A stretch of 23,539 nucleotides of DNA from JAAEQG01 sp023133475 (GTDB lineage: Bacteria > Planctomycetota > Phycisphaerae > UBA1845). The notes beneath the pieces are model-generated. The model was not told where the DNA came from, did not search any database, and saw only the letters and a program-made list of their open reading frames with translations. Of this stretch, positions 8,159 to 16,690 are shown piece after piece (position 1 is the first letter of the stretch; each line of letters opens with the position of its first letter). The DNA lies in contig DAOVLE010000057.1 of NCBI GenBank assembly GCA_030631415.1, forward strand, positions 1 through 23,539, written 5' to 3'. The translations under genes were made by a program, and so were the position numbers.

Positions 8159-8306
8159 TCAACTCTCCGCGGTCTCTGCGTGCTCCGCGGTGAAATATCC
8201 GGGCTAAACATTCCCGCCTCCTACGGGCTTTGGACTTTGGGCCGAACGGCGGGTAGAACCCGCCCTACGTCATTGGACTTTGGACCTTGGACTTACAGTG
8301 TTTGCC
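8159..8306. repeat. Mosaic intergenic repeats (CTCCGCGG, GGCGGGT palindrome, TTTGGACTTTGG)
   Basis: This gap contains three modules seen again elsewhere in the window: the CTCTCCGCGGTCTCTGCGTG type (8161-8190, compare 20090-20120), a palindrome GGCGGGTAGAACCCGCC (about 8250-8266) ending in CCTAC, and TTTGGACTTTGG units (8228-8239 and 8275-8296, compare 14770-14844). Confidence 0.75.
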
Positions 8307-8573
8307 TTACAGCGTTGAGTGGCCCTCGCTTGTCCGGGTTTTGGGTTCGTGGGTCTGGCGGGCGAAACCGGATACGTGATCGTACACAGTGGCCAGAAAC
8401 CCAATCAGCGGAAAACCGCTACGCGGAAATGGTGACGGCACCAGACGCTCCAGGGTAGGGGCAGACTCCGGTTTGGGCGGCAACTCCAACTCGTCAAGGC
8501 CCTCCGCCGCCGACCAGAACGCACGCGGATCGTCGGGCAATAGCGGAGGTGTGCGGTCAGTGTCTCGGGCCAT
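8307..8573 (-). CDS. Small conserved-looking protein downstream of the SNF2 helicase
   Basis: An 88-residue protein starting at ATG 8573, two bases after the helicase stop codon, with TAGGA a few bases upstream inside the helicase end. The two genes almost certainly share a transcript and are translationally coupled. The N-terminal half is acidic and proline-rich (PPLLPDDPRAFWSAAEGLDE, ELPPKPESAP). The C-terminal half has an aromatic/hydrophobic stretch (PSPFPRSGFPLIGFLATVYDHV) that could be a short amphipathic or membrane-contacting helix. I do not recognise the family. Its constant-looking motif layout and coupling argue that it is a real gene, perhaps an accessory factor of the helicase. 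Confidence 0.6.
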   Translation of the reverse strand: MARDTDRTPPLLPDDPRAFWSAAEGLDELELPPKPESAPTLERLVPSPFPRSGFPLIGFLATVYDHVSGFARQTHEPKTRTSEGHSTL

Positions 8574-8575
8574 GT

Positions 8576-11500
8576 TTATCCTACGGCTTCTTGTGAGAGC
8601 ATAATATAGTCGCGTAACTCCTGCGTCGAAAGCCCGGTCAGCCAATCGTCACCACTTCCGATGATGTTCTCCGCCAAAGCTCGTTTGGTCTCCAACATGC
8701 GATCGATGCGATCTTCGACGGTCCCGATGCAAACGAACTTGTGGACCTGTACACGGCGGGTTTGGCCGACACGGTGCGCCCGGTCGGTGGCCTGGGCTTC
8801 CACGGCGGGGTTCCACCAGCGGTCGAAGTGAAACACATGGTTGGCAGCGGTCAGGTTAAGCCCCAACCCACCGGCTTTGAGCGACAACAGAAAAACGCGA
8901 ATCCCCCCGTCGGGGTCCTGGAACCTGTCCACCATCTGGGTGCGGCGTTTGACTGGTGTCCCGCCGTGCAGGAACTGAAGCTCGATCCGCAGGCGGTCGG
9001 TCAACAATTGCTCGAGCAGATGGCCCATCTCGCGGTACTGGGTGAAGACCAGTGCGGCATCGCCCTCAGCCAGAACCTCCTCGAGCATCTCCACCAATCG
9101 CTCGCATTTGCCGCTACGACCGTTCAGTGGGCCTGACCGCCCCGGAAGCTGGCAGGGATGGTTGCATGCCTGCTTCAACCGGGTGAGCATGCCCAAAATC
9201 AACCCGCGCCGGCGAATACCACTGGTGGTGTCGATCACCCCCAGCGTCTCGTCCACGATTCGCTGATACAAGCGGGCCTGTTCCGGGGTCAAATTGCAGA
9301 AGACTCGCATCTCCATCTTCTCGGGGAGGTCGCAGATCACGCTCGGGTCGGACTTCACACGTCGCAGCATGAACGGCTGAAGCAACCGCCGCAACTGCAC
9401 CTGCCCCTCGCGGTCGCCAAGCTTCTCGATGGGGACCACGAACCGCTTGCGGAACTGAGCCGCCGAGCCAAGCAGACCAGGGTTGAGCGTATCCATGATT
9501 GACCACAGCTCGGGCAAATGGTTCTCGATCGGCGTTCCGGTCAGCGCCACGCGGCGAGTGCTGGGGATGGAACGGATGGCCATCGTCTGGTTGGCCTGGG
9601 GATTTTTAATCTTTTGGGCTTCATCGAGCACGATGCGGTGCCACTTGACCCGCCGCAGGTTGTCCAGGTCACGATAGCCAAGGGCGTAGGTGGTGAGCAC
9701 CACGTCGTGCTGCGGGGCTGCCTGGACAAAACTATCCCCCATAAGCCGCTCGGGGCCATGATGCACCAGCGTACGTAGCGGGCCGCCCGAACCGTCCGGG
9801 GCAGAGCCGGTGAACCGCTCGATCTCCCGCTCCCAGTTGCCCACCACCGAAGCCGGGGCAAACAGCAACGTGGGGCCGACATCATGCCCCCCATGCCGCT
9901 CGTGCAGCAACAGGGCGATGAGTTGAATCGTCTTGCCCAAGCCCATGTCGTCAGCCAGACAAGCCCCGATCCCACAACGATCGAGAAACACCAGCCAATC
10001 CAATCCCCGCCGCTGATACGGGCGTAGGGTTCCCTGAAAGGTGGCTGGCTGCGGAAGCGATTCGAGTGTGGCGGACGGCGACTCGCGCAGCAACCGCTCG
10101 ATCCACTCGCCTCCGCCCAACCCCAGGACGGGGAGCCCGGATTTGATGCCCTCCGCTCCGCAGGCGATACGCAGGGCGTCGCGCAGGCTCATCCGGCAGG
10201 CTGGTTGTGCACGCATAAACGTCAGGGCATCACGTGCCTCATCGGTGTCGATTTCCAGCCAGGCATCGTGATACTTGACCAGCGGTGTCCCTTCAGCCAC
10301 CAACCGCTCGAACTCCGCGTGGGAGAGTTGCATGTTCCCGATCGCCACCCGCCAGTCGAAATCCATCAAACAGTCCAGCCCCAGCACCCCGGTAGTGACT
10401 GAGCCGGGTGCATCACCGGTCTGGTCGGGGCGTGCATACAAGCGCATCCCCAGACGCCGTTCCTGCTGGGTGGCCCACTCCGGAACCGTCACCCCGAACC
10501 CGCGGGCCTGCAAAAGCGGAGCCCACTCCCTCAAGAACGCATGGGCCTGGCTGGTGGTGAGGTTCGCCATCGCCGGGGGAGCATGCTCGGGCAGGTCCTC
10601 CAAAAGTGGGAACACCTGCTTGGCGCGGGACAGCTCAGCCAACAACTGATCGCGTCGATGCCCCAGATGCCGGCCCAGCAATGTCGGGCGTCCGCCCGGT
10701 TCCGACCACACCTGAGCCACCTCGAGCCGCTGGCCCTTGTCCCCCTGAGTTTGCAAATGCAGCTCGACCTGCCACGACGGCTTGCCGACCGGGCTGTCGG
10801 CTGTGGAACTGCCCGTGGTCTCGCGGTTGTTTTGCGGCTCGGTCAGAGTAAAACATAACCGTAGCGGTTCGGCAAAGGTCCCCTCCTCCAGCCGCCCCAC
10901 CCACGTGCGCACCCGATCCGCCAGCAGGAGGTTATCCTCATGAGAGCCTTGGATGATCCGCCGTTCACCCAACAGCGCGGAAAGCCACCGGATCTCCGGG
11001 GCTTGTTCCTTCCGTGCCCGTTCGTGGATGCGTTCGAAGAAGATATCCTCCGCCACGTTCCGCCGGATCACCGCATCCAGCGTTGCCCCGACGAAATCCT
11101 CGACGAGCCGGATAGGGTCTGCCTCGGTGTCGTCCTCGTCTAAATCTTCGGTGACCACCGCACAGCAAACCGGCGGCATAATGGCAGACAAATGTTCTAA
11201 CCAGGCGAGTTCATCGCGGTCGTGTGCGAAAGGGCGCCACAACGCGGCGAATTGCCCGTCCGCCTGTTCCTCGACATCCGGCACGAACTGCTGGTGAGCC
11301 AGCAACCAGAGCGTGTACCTCGCCAGCACCGCCCAATACCGTAGCGAGTCCCCACACGCCTCCGGCAACGGAGACGGCAGGTTGGCCAACAGATCAATCG
11401 TATCCGCTGCGGAAAATGCCAGCGTCGTAACGGTGACTTGCCGGAAGGGTGATTCGCCGCCCCTCCCGGGGGCACACGGCAGCCAAAGTGAGACCGAAGC

Positions 11501-11653
11501 CTCGTCCGCCACCGAAGCCAGTAGCACGTCCGTGGACAAATTGCCGATCGCCACGCGCAACGCCGCCGCGGCAGAGACCGCCGTGTCGGTTGCCGGCCGT
11601 TTTTGCCCCCAAACGTGGAGCCGGGAATCCCACCAGTTGCCGTGCAAGATCAT
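8576..11653 (-). CDS. SNF2/SWI2-family DEAD-like ATPase (bacterial helicase-like)
   Basis: A 1025-residue protein with a large N-terminal region typical of bacterial SNF2 proteins carrying a SNF2-associated domain. It starts MILHGNWWDSRLHVWG at ATG 11653 (the extended frame from 11671 would need TTG). The two RecA-like lobes occupy roughly residues 540-1000. Lobe 1 has Walker A DDMGLGKTIQ (about 565-574), motif II DEAQ (about 675) and ALTGTPIENHLPELW (about 700). Lobe 2 has LVFTQYREMGHLLEQLL (about 870), LLSLKAGGLGLNLTAA, and motif VI QATDRAHRVGQ (about 955). Such proteins use ATP to translocate on double-stranded DNA and remodel bound proteins, as RapA does with RNA polymerase. The exact target is unknown. 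The nearest phage defence-type use of SNF2 proteins would need nuclease or methylase partners, which are not present here. Confidence 0.93.
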   Translation of the reverse strand: MILHGNWWDSRLHVWGQKRPATDTAVSAAAALRVAIGNLSTDVLLASVADEASVSLWLPCAPGRGGESPFRQVTVTTLAFSAADTIDLLANLPSPLPEACGDSLRYWAVLARYTLWLLAHQQFVPDVEEQADGQFAALWRPFAHDRDELAWLEHLSAIMPPVCCAVVTEDLDEDDTEADPIRLVEDFVGATLDAVIRRNVAEDIFFERIHERARKEQAPEIRWLSALLGERRIIQGSHEDNLLLADRVRTWVGRLEEGTFAEPLRLCFTLTEPQNNRETTGSSTADSPVGKPSWQVELHLQTQGDKGQRLEVAQVWSEPGGRPTLLGRHLGHRRDQLLAELSRAKQVFPLLEDLPEHAPPAMANLTTSQAHAFLREWAPLLQARGFGVTVPEWATQQERRLGMRLYARPDQTGDAPGSVTTGVLGLDCLMDFDWRVAIGNMQLSHAEFERLVAEGTPLVKYHDAWLEIDTDEARDALTFMRAQPACRMSLRDALRIACGAEGIKSGLPVLGLGGGEWIERLLRESPSATLESLPQPATFQGTLRPYQRRGLDWLVFLDRCGIGACLADDMGLGKTIQLIALLLHERHGGHDVGPTLLFAPASVVGNWEREIERFTGSAPDGSGGPLRTLVHHGPERLMGDSFVQAAPQHDVVLTTYALGYRDLDNLRRVKWHRIVLDEAQKIKNPQANQTMAIRSIPSTRRVALTGTPIENHLPELWSIMDTLNPGLLGSAAQFRKRFVVPIEKLGDREGQVQLRRLLQPFMLRRVKSDPSVICDLPEKMEMRVFCNLTPEQARLYQRIVDETLGVIDTTSGIRRRGLILGMLTRLKQACNHPCQLPGRSGPLNGRSGKCERLVEMLEEVLAEGDAALVFTQYREMGHLLEQLLTDRLRIELQFLHGGTPVKRRTQMVDRFQDPDGGIRVFLLSLKAGGLGLNLTAANHVFHFDRWWNPAVEAQATDRAHRVGQTRRVQVHKFVCIGTVEDRIDRMLETKRALAENIIGSGDDWLTGLSTQELRDYIMLSQEAVG

Positions 11654-11671
11654 CACTAACCCACCAGCCAA

Positions 11672-12085
11672 ATCACGGTGTGCGGCATTGTTCGAGCCTT
11701 GCTGCCGTCACCACCCACGCCGGTAGTCCGGCGAACCCCTGTGTATACTGCACCACGGCGGTCCCGCAAAGCCCCACACCACCTGATGAGTGCCCCATCC
11801 AGAGCAATCGCATCTAATTCACCACGGAGCATGCAGAAAATGGAGAATGGAGAATGGAGAAGCGCGGTGATCGCAACTGCGCCGGTGTGTTTAGCGGCGA
11901 CAAATCCGTAGCGTTTAGCGGCGACCCGAAGGGGAGCGCGTAGAAGGGAGCGTGAAAAATGGAGCGTGAAAAACTGAGAAAACGGCGCAATCACAGTTGT
12001 AGGACGGGTTTCACCCGCCGTTGTGGTCGCTCCTTTACGGTCGCGGTGCTGATCGGGGCAGCCCTGACACATGGATAAGACGAGC
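11672..12085. repeat. Intergenic region with composite repeat block B (11838-12026)
   Basis: The first 150 bases show no gene. From 11838 a composite block begins: AATGGAG units, then GTTTAGCGGCGAC twice (about 11889-11903 and 11912-11924), GACCCGAAGGGGAGCGCG, GGGAGCGTGAAAAA twice, and a palindrome GGCGGGTGAAACCCGTC-type sequence (minus sense) at about 12003-12020. The same block appears inverted at 12760-13036 and in part at 17808-17940 and 19830-19960. Confidence 0.8.
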
Positions 12086-12113
12086 TTGACATCCTTTCAG
12101 CACCCTTTATACC
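12086..12113 (+). promoter_or_regulatory. Sigma70-type promoter for the exported protein gene
   Basis: A perfect -35 box TTGACA (12086-12091) is followed after 16 bases by TATACC (12108-12113). The downstream gene starts at 12167, which leaves a leader of about 45 bases. Prediction from sequence only. Confidence 0.45.
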
Positions 12114-12166
12114 ATCCGTACTGTGTGTTCGGATAACTCAATACGCTGTTTAGCAAGGAAAGAAAC

Positions 12167-12745
12167 ATGAACGGATTAGCCAGAATTGCTCTGTGTGGTG
12201 TAATGTTTGGGTTGGTGTCAGCCTCGTCTGGCCTGGCGGCAGAGGAAAAGAAGGTTGACAACCCGCAATACAAGCATTGGGCACAATTCAAGCCCGGCAG
12301 CTATGCCACCCTGAAGATGGTCGCCATCGTGGCGGGCACCACAAGCAATGTATCAATGACCCGCACCCTCAAGGAGATCACTGCGGAAAAAGCCGTCGTG
12401 GAGATAAAGACGATCATGCAAGTGGCTGGACAGAATATGGAGCAACCGCCGACCCTCCAGCCTATCCCCGCCAAGTTCACCGAAAAGGAATTGAAAGAGC
12501 AGCAAAAGCAGGAGCAGGAAGGCAAGATCAAGGAGGGCAAGGAAGAGATCAAGGTCGCCGGCAAAACATTCAAAGCCAAGTGGGTGGAGACAGAGTTCAA
12601 GCAGAGCGGCATGACCATCAAAAGCAAAACCTGGACCAGCGAGGAGGTCCCAGGTCAATTACTCCGCACGGCTTCCACCACCGAAGGGTCTGTACAGACC
12701 AAGTCCACCGGCGAGTTGGTGAAATTCAAAGCCATCAAAAAATAA
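12167..12745 (+). CDS. Small exported protein of unknown function
   Basis: A 192-residue protein with AAGGAAAG about 4 bases before the ATG. Residues 1-26 form a Sec-type signal peptide (short N-region, hydrophobic IALCGVMFGLVSA, small residues SGLAA before EEKK), so it should be periplasmic or secreted. The mature part has strand-rich segments (GSYATLKMVAIVAGTTSNVS, EKAVVEIKTIM) around a highly charged helical stretch (EKELKEQQKQEQEGKIKEGK, about residues 105-127), and ends with KSKTWTSEEVPGQLLR and STGELVKF. No cysteines or membrane segments are visible after the signal. The alternation resembles small planctomycete secreted proteins with lipocalin-like strands, but I do not recognise the family. 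It stands alone, flanked by inverted copies of the same repeat block. Confidence 0.75.
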   Translation: MNGLARIALCGVMFGLVSASSGLAAEEKKVDNPQYKHWAQFKPGSYATLKMVAIVAGTTSNVSMTRTLKEITAEKAVVEIKTIMQVAGQNMEQPPTLQPIPAKFTEKELKEQQKQEQEGKIKEGKEEIKVAGKTFKAKWVETEFKQSGMTIKSKTWTSEEVPGQLLRTASTTEGSVQTKSTGELVKFKAIKK

Positions 12746-12759
12746 CCAGACCCGCTAGA

Positions 12760-13036
12760 ATGAAGAATGGAGAATGGAGAATGGAAAATGGAGAATGGAT
12801 GTAGGGCGGGTTCTACCCGCCGTGCGATGCCACAACGGCGGGTGAAACCCGCCCTACAACGGTGATTACACCGTTTTCTCGGTTTTTCACGCTCCCTTTT
12901 TCACGCTCCCTTTTACGCGCTCCCCTTCGGGTCGCCGCTAAACGTTGCGGATTTGTCGCCGCTAAACACGCCGGCGTAGTTGCGATCACCGCGCTTCTCC
13001 ATTCTCCATTCTCCATTCCCCATTCCCCATTCCGTC
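12760..13036. repeat. Composite repeat block C, with a 23-bp-arm palindrome at 12801-12857
   Basis: In order: AGAATGG units (12764-12800), palindrome arms 12801-12823 and 12835-12857 (21 of 23 positions pair, starting GTAGGGCGGGTT), two tandem TTTTTCACGCTCCC units (12887-12914), CGCGCTCCCCTTCGGGTCGC with GCTAAACG, TTGTCGCCGCTAAA, then CTCCATT units up to 13036. It reads as the inverse of block B and abuts the stop codon of the protease gene at 13037. Confidence 0.85.
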
Positions 13037-13951
13037 CTATCCGCCCGCCGCTCCGGTTATCAACCATTGCCAGATCAGGGTCTTGAGATTGAACATGGCG
13101 TGGAGGGCGATGGGGCCTATCAGTCCCCCACTACGCTCGTACTGGATTCCCAGGATGATCCCGAACAGCGTCAATGCCGGGACCACCTGCGGTTGCTCCT
13201 GGTGCGCCAAGCCGAACAGAACGGCTGTCACCAACACCGCCACCCAGCGCATCCGGGTCAAACGCAGAATCAATGTCTGGAGCATCCCGCGGAAGAAACA
13301 CTCCTCGGCGAGAGGCGTGATTAACACCGTGCCGATCCAGAGCATCCCCGGTGCCCAGGCCGGCTCCGCCGGATCACGCAATGCCTCGAGCACCCGATGC
13401 TCGTGAAACGCATAGGCGGGGTCGAACAGCAGGAAAATCCGCTCGGTAGCCTCCAGGGTGAGTTCGCACAATGCCCCGGCGGCGAGCAGGTAAACCACCG
13501 CCATGCCCACCGGATGCAGGATGCCCCGCCCGCCCAGGAGAAAACCCCGCCACCCTCCGCGAAAGCAGCGTGCGCCTACCCAAAGACACAACCCCACCCC
13601 GACCGCCTGCCCCACGGAGTTTATCCCAAGCTGAACCGCCTCGGTGGTGGTGCCTTCTCCCCACTCCCTCCAAAGAGAATGGAGCAAAGCCGATGCAAAA
13701 ACCCATCCGCAAAACGGCACGATCGCCGGCAACGGAGTAATACGGTTGCCCCGCACCCTGGACCCTGCGAGCGGGTCGAGCCCCTCCCGTCGCCAGTGCA
13801 CCACCATCGCCAGAAGGACGACAGCCAAACCAGCCACAAACAGGGCTTCTGCCGCAAAATCGAGCGTCTCCGGTGCCACGCCTGCAATAACCGTGTTGAG
13901 CAATGCAATACCTCCGACTAAACTGATACAACTGTCAAACGCGGAGAGCAT
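13037..13951 (-). CDS. CPBP-family intramembrane metalloprotease
   Basis: An integral membrane protein of about 304 residues. Hydrophobic segments recur along the sequence (LFVAGLAVVLLAMVV, ILHPVGMAVVYLLAAGALC, VAVLVTAVLFGLA). The three CPBP (Abi/CAAX protease-like) motifs are present: EECFFRG (about residue 215), LFGLAHQ, and LHAMFNL near the C-terminus, giving the Glu and His residues expected to bind the metal. Family members cleave or process prenylated or peptide substrates in the membrane; the substrate here is unknown. The start is uncertain. ATG 13951 has no ribosome-binding site and lies only two bases from the divergent trpC start. TTG 13903 follows GGAGG at 7 bases and would leave room for promoters. 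Confidence 0.85.
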   Translation of the reverse strand: MLSAFDSCISLVGGIALLNTVIAGVAPETLDFAAEALFVAGLAVVLLAMVVHWRREGLDPLAGSRVRGNRITPLPAIVPFCGWVFASALLHSLWREWGEGTTTEAVQLGINSVGQAVGVGLCLWVGARCFRGGWRGFLLGGRGILHPVGMAVVYLLAAGALCELTLEATERIFLLFDPAYAFHEHRVLEALRDPAEPAWAPGMLWIGTVLITPLAEECFFRGMLQTLILRLTRMRWVAVLVTAVLFGLAHQEQPQVVPALTLFGIILGIQYERSGGLIGPIALHAMFNLKTLIWQWLITGAAGG

Positions 13952-13953
13952 CG

Positions 13954-14757
13954 GTGCCCAGTGTATTGGACAAAATCGTGGAGACCAAGCGCCGCGAATT
14001 GGAATCGCAACGGGCCATCCTCCCGCAGGCGGACCTGGCTGGTGCGGCTCGCGATGCCTCGCCACCACGCGATTTCTTCAACGCAGTCACCCGCCCCGGC
14101 GACATCCGCCTGATCGCCGAGATCAAAAAAGCCTCCCCGTCAGCCGGGGTCATCGTGGAGCAGTTCGACCCGCCCTCGATCGCCCACGCCTACTACCATG
14201 CGGGTGCGTCGGCTTTGAGCGTGCTCACCGACCAGACTCATTTCCAGGGGCGGCTCGAATATGTTAGCCAGGTTCGCAAGGTCTGCCCTTTGCCGGTTCT
14301 GCGCAAGGACTTCACCCTGGATGAGTACCATGTATACCAGGCTCGAGCCGCCGGGGCGGATGCCGTGCTGCTCATCGCCGAGGTGCTGCCGCCGAGCCGG
14401 ATCGACGAGTTGGCGGGCTTAGCCGGCGAATTGGGCATGACTGCTCTCATCGAAACCCACGACCCCGACTTGCTGTTGAGCGTGGCTGAGCGGGTGAAGC
14501 GTTTGCGTGGCCCGGTGTTGTTGGGCATCAACAACCGCAATCTGGCTATCCAACAGACGGATATCCGCACCACGGTGCGGTTGGCTCCGCTGGTTAAAGG
14601 GGTTGTGCCGGTGGTCTCGGAGAGCGGCATCAAGACGCGGGCGGATGTGTTGGCTGTGCGGAAGGCTGGGGTGGCTGCCATTTTGGTGGGTGAGTCGATC
14701 CTGCGGGCGCGGGATATGGGGGCACACATAGCGCATCTCTTGGGGGTAACTTCGTAG
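13954..14757 (+). CDS. trpC: Indole-3-glycerol phosphate synthase
   Basis: A 267-residue TrpC that closes the indole ring in tryptophan biosynthesis (CdRP to indole-3-glycerol phosphate with loss of CO2 and water). Signature segments in order: VLDKIVETKRREL, IAEIKKASPSAGVI (catalytic Glu and Lys, about residues 55-60), ALSVLTDQTHFQG, PVLRKDFTLDEYHVYQA (catalytic Lys about 118), ADAVLLIAEVL, LGINNRNLAI, and VVSESGIKTRADV. Length is typical. The start is GTG 13954 with GGAGAG 5 bases upstream. No other trp gene is in the window. The stop codon TAG (14755-14757) lies in the first bases of a dispersed GTAGGGTGGGTGGA repeat. The gene may be cotranscribed with oleC, about 100 bases downstream. Confidence 0.96.
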   Translation: MPSVLDKIVETKRRELESQRAILPQADLAGAARDASPPRDFFNAVTRPGDIRLIAEIKKASPSAGVIVEQFDPPSIAHAYYHAGASALSVLTDQTHFQGRLEYVSQVRKVCPLPVLRKDFTLDEYHVYQARAAGADAVLLIAEVLPPSRIDELAGLAGELGMTALIETHDPDLLLSVAERVKRLRGPVLLGINNRNLAIQQTDIRTTVRLAPLVKGVVPVVSESGIKTRADVLAVRKAGVAAILVGESILRARDMGAHIAHLLGVTS

Positions 14758-14860
14758 GGTGGGTGGAGCTAATAAGTCCAAAGTCCCTAGTCCAAAGTCC
14801 AAAGTCAGAAACCAACGGGACTTTGGACCTTGGACTTTGGACTACCTGAGTGATTGCTCA
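14758..14860. repeat. GTCCAAAGTC hairpin repeat between trpC and oleC
   Basis: Arms of 15 perfect bases, TAGTCCAAAGTCCAA (14788-14802) and TTGGACTTTGGACTA (14830-14844), would fold in the oleC leader or trpC trailer RNA. Further partial units (AAGTCCAAAGTCC) lie at 14773-14786. Confidence 0.8.
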
Positions 14861-16690
14861 ATGCCAGATAACGTCTGCAACATAGCCGCCTATCTGCCGC
14901 TGATGGCTCAACGGGTGCCCGATCAGCCTGCCGTCGTGGGCACCTCCGGGCGAGACCGCAACGGTCGGGCTTGCTACACCAAACTTTCCTTCCGCGAACT
15001 TGAAGCCCGGTCCAACCGGTACGCCAACGGCCTTAGCAGTGCTGGTATCGGGCGCGGCACGCGGGTGCTGGTGATGGTGCGCCCCGGGCTGGGGTTCATA
15101 GGCCTGATATTTGCACTGTTCAAGATAGGGGCAGTTCCGATCCTGATCGATCCTGGGATGGGCATCAAACGCCTGCTCGAATGCGTCCGCCACGTCAAGC
15201 CGCAAGCATTTGTTGGCATTCCTCTGGCCCATGCGGTGCGAGTGCTCCGCCCGAGCGCTTTCGGGGCGGTCAAGCACGTCGTGACAGTAGGCCGACGCTG
15301 GTTCTGGGGCGGCCCGACGCTGGGCGGGCTGGCTGAACGGGCTTCGAGCGAATTCGAGATGGTTCCCACGCGGGCTGACGAGACTGCGGCTATCCTCTTC
15401 ACCAGCGGCAGCACTGGCCCGGCTAAAGGCGTGGTCTACGAGCACGGCATGTTCGACGCCCAGGTGCGGGCCATCCAAACCTGCTACGGTATCGAGCCGG
15501 GCGAGGTGGACCTGCCGGCATTTCCGCTCTTTGCACTGTTCAGCACTGCCATGGGCATGACCTGCGTCATCCCGGACATGGACCCCAGTAGGCCGGCGAC
15601 GGTCGAACCAGCCAAAATCGTCGAGGCAATACAGGACCACGCCGTCACCAACACATTCGGTTCACCGGCAATATGGAACCGGGTGGCACAATACTGCGTG
15701 CAGCGAGGGATCACCCTGCCCACGCTACGACGGGTACTGATTGCCGGGGCACCGGTCTCTTACCAGTTAATCGAACAGATGCACCAAGTGCTGAATCCGT
15801 CAGCCGACGTGCATACGCCCTACGGCGCCACCGAGTCACTGCCCGTCTCGTCGATCAGCGGGCGGGAGGTGCTGGACAAGTGCCGCGAAAGCAGCCGCCA
15901 GGGAGCGGGTACCTGTGTAGGCCGACCGCTGCCCGGCATCACGCTTAGGATAATACGCATATCCGACGAGCCCATCGATACCTGGTCGGACGACCTGGTG
16001 CTCTGTCACAGCTCGAATGAGGGATTAGGGGTGGGGGTGGCCCATGGCTTTAGCCGTGGGGGACGCGAATCAGAGGACCATTCGTGTCCCCCACCGCTAA
16101 AGCGATGGGCCACCCAAAGCCGTGGGGGGGGCGAATCGGCGGACTATTCGTGTCCCCCACCGCTAAAGCGATGGGCCACCCAACGGATCGGCGAGATTGT
16201 GGTCCGTGGGGATGTGGTCACGAAGGAGTATGACGGGCTTCCACAAGCCACCGCCCAGGCGAAGATCAAAGATGGGCAGAGCCTCTGGCACCGCATCGGC
16301 GATGTGGGCTATCTCGACGAGGCTGGTCGGTTGTGGTTTTGCGGCAGAAAGGCCCACCGCGTGAGCACCGAGAACACCACCATGTTCACCGTGCCTTGCG
16401 AGGCGGTCTTCAACGAACACCCCGAGGTGTACCGGTCCGCCCTGGTCGGTGTAGGCCTCCCAGGCCGACAGGAACCGGTCATCGTCATCGAGCCCGAGCC
16501 GGGCAAGTTCCCATCCCGAACACGGATGGCGGGTTTCCAGCACGAACTGCTCGAACTGGGGCAGCAAAACGAACTGACTTGCTCGATCAAGCGGGTCCTG
16601 TTTCACCGCGCGTTTCCGGTGGACGTCCGCCACAATGCGAAGATCGATCGGGAAGCGTTGGCCTGCTGGGCAGCGGAGCAGTTGCGATGA
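14861..16690 (+). CDS. oleC: OleC-type AMP-dependent synthetase (beta-lactone synthetase) with in-frame repeat insertion
   Basis: A 609-residue ANL-superfamily enzyme. OleC turns long-chain 2-alkyl-3-hydroxy acids into beta-lactones with ATP, a step in head-to-head long-chain olefin synthesis. Visible features: LSFRELEARSNRYANGL, FALFKIGAVPILIDPGMG, P-loop ILFTSGSTGPAKGVV (about residues 177-190), PAFPLFALFSTAMG, TPYGATESLPVS (about 320) and the C-terminal WHRIGDVGYLDEAGRLWFCG with RKAHRV. The FALFKIG and GRLWFCGRKAHRV wording is characteristic of OleC among ANL enzymes. Between about residues 388 and 441 lies extra sequence encoded by a dispersed palindromic repeat, including SCPPPLKRWATQ twice; without it the length would be near 558, normal for the family. 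Start ATG 14861 has no strong ribosome-binding site. The stop overlaps the oleD start (ATGA). Confidence 0.9.
   Translation: MPDNVCNIAAYLPLMAQRVPDQPAVVGTSGRDRNGRACYTKLSFRELEARSNRYANGLSSAGIGRGTRVLVMVRPGLGFIGLIFALFKIGAVPILIDPGMGIKRLLECVRHVKPQAFVGIPLAHAVRVLRPSAFGAVKHVVTVGRRWFWGGPTLGGLAERASSEFEMVPTRADETAAILFTSGSTGPAKGVVYEHGMFDAQVRAIQTCYGIEPGEVDLPAFPLFALFSTAMGMTCVIPDMDPSRPATVEPAKIVEAIQDHAVTNTFGSPAIWNRVAQYCVQRGITLPTLRRVLIAGAPVSYQLIEQMHQVLNPSADVHTPYGATESLPVSSISGREVLDKCRESSRQGAGTCVGRPLPGITLRIIRISDEPIDTWSDDLVLCHSSNEGLGVGVAHGFSRGGRESEDHSCPPPLKRWATQSRGGGESADYSCPPPLKRWATQRIGEIVVRGDVVTKEYDGLPQATAQAKIKDGQSLWHRIGDVGYLDEAGRLWFCGRKAHRVSTENTTMFTVPCEAVFNEHPEVYRSALVGVGLPGRQEPVIVIEPEPGKFPSRTRMAGFQHELLELGQQNELTCSIKRVLFHRAFPVDVRHNAKIDREALACWAAEQLR
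16036..16183. repeat. Palindromic repeat inserted in frame within oleC
   Basis: Arm 1 (16036-16070, GGTGGCCCATGGCTTTAGCC...) and arm 2 (16080-16114) are inverted copies with 32 of 35 positions matching. Arm 2 is directly repeated at 16146-16180, 66 bases (22 codons) further on, preceded by a shortened arm 1 (about 16117-16136). The reading frame of oleC stays open throughout. Confidence 0.9.

Noticed and set aside
8307..11653. SNF2 helicase as part of a phage defence island
   Set aside because: No nuclease, methylase or other defence partner is adjacent; only a small unknown gene is coupled to it.
14858..15640. 260-codon frame antisense to oleC
   Set aside because: Shadow of the OleC codon pattern; no recognisable protein.
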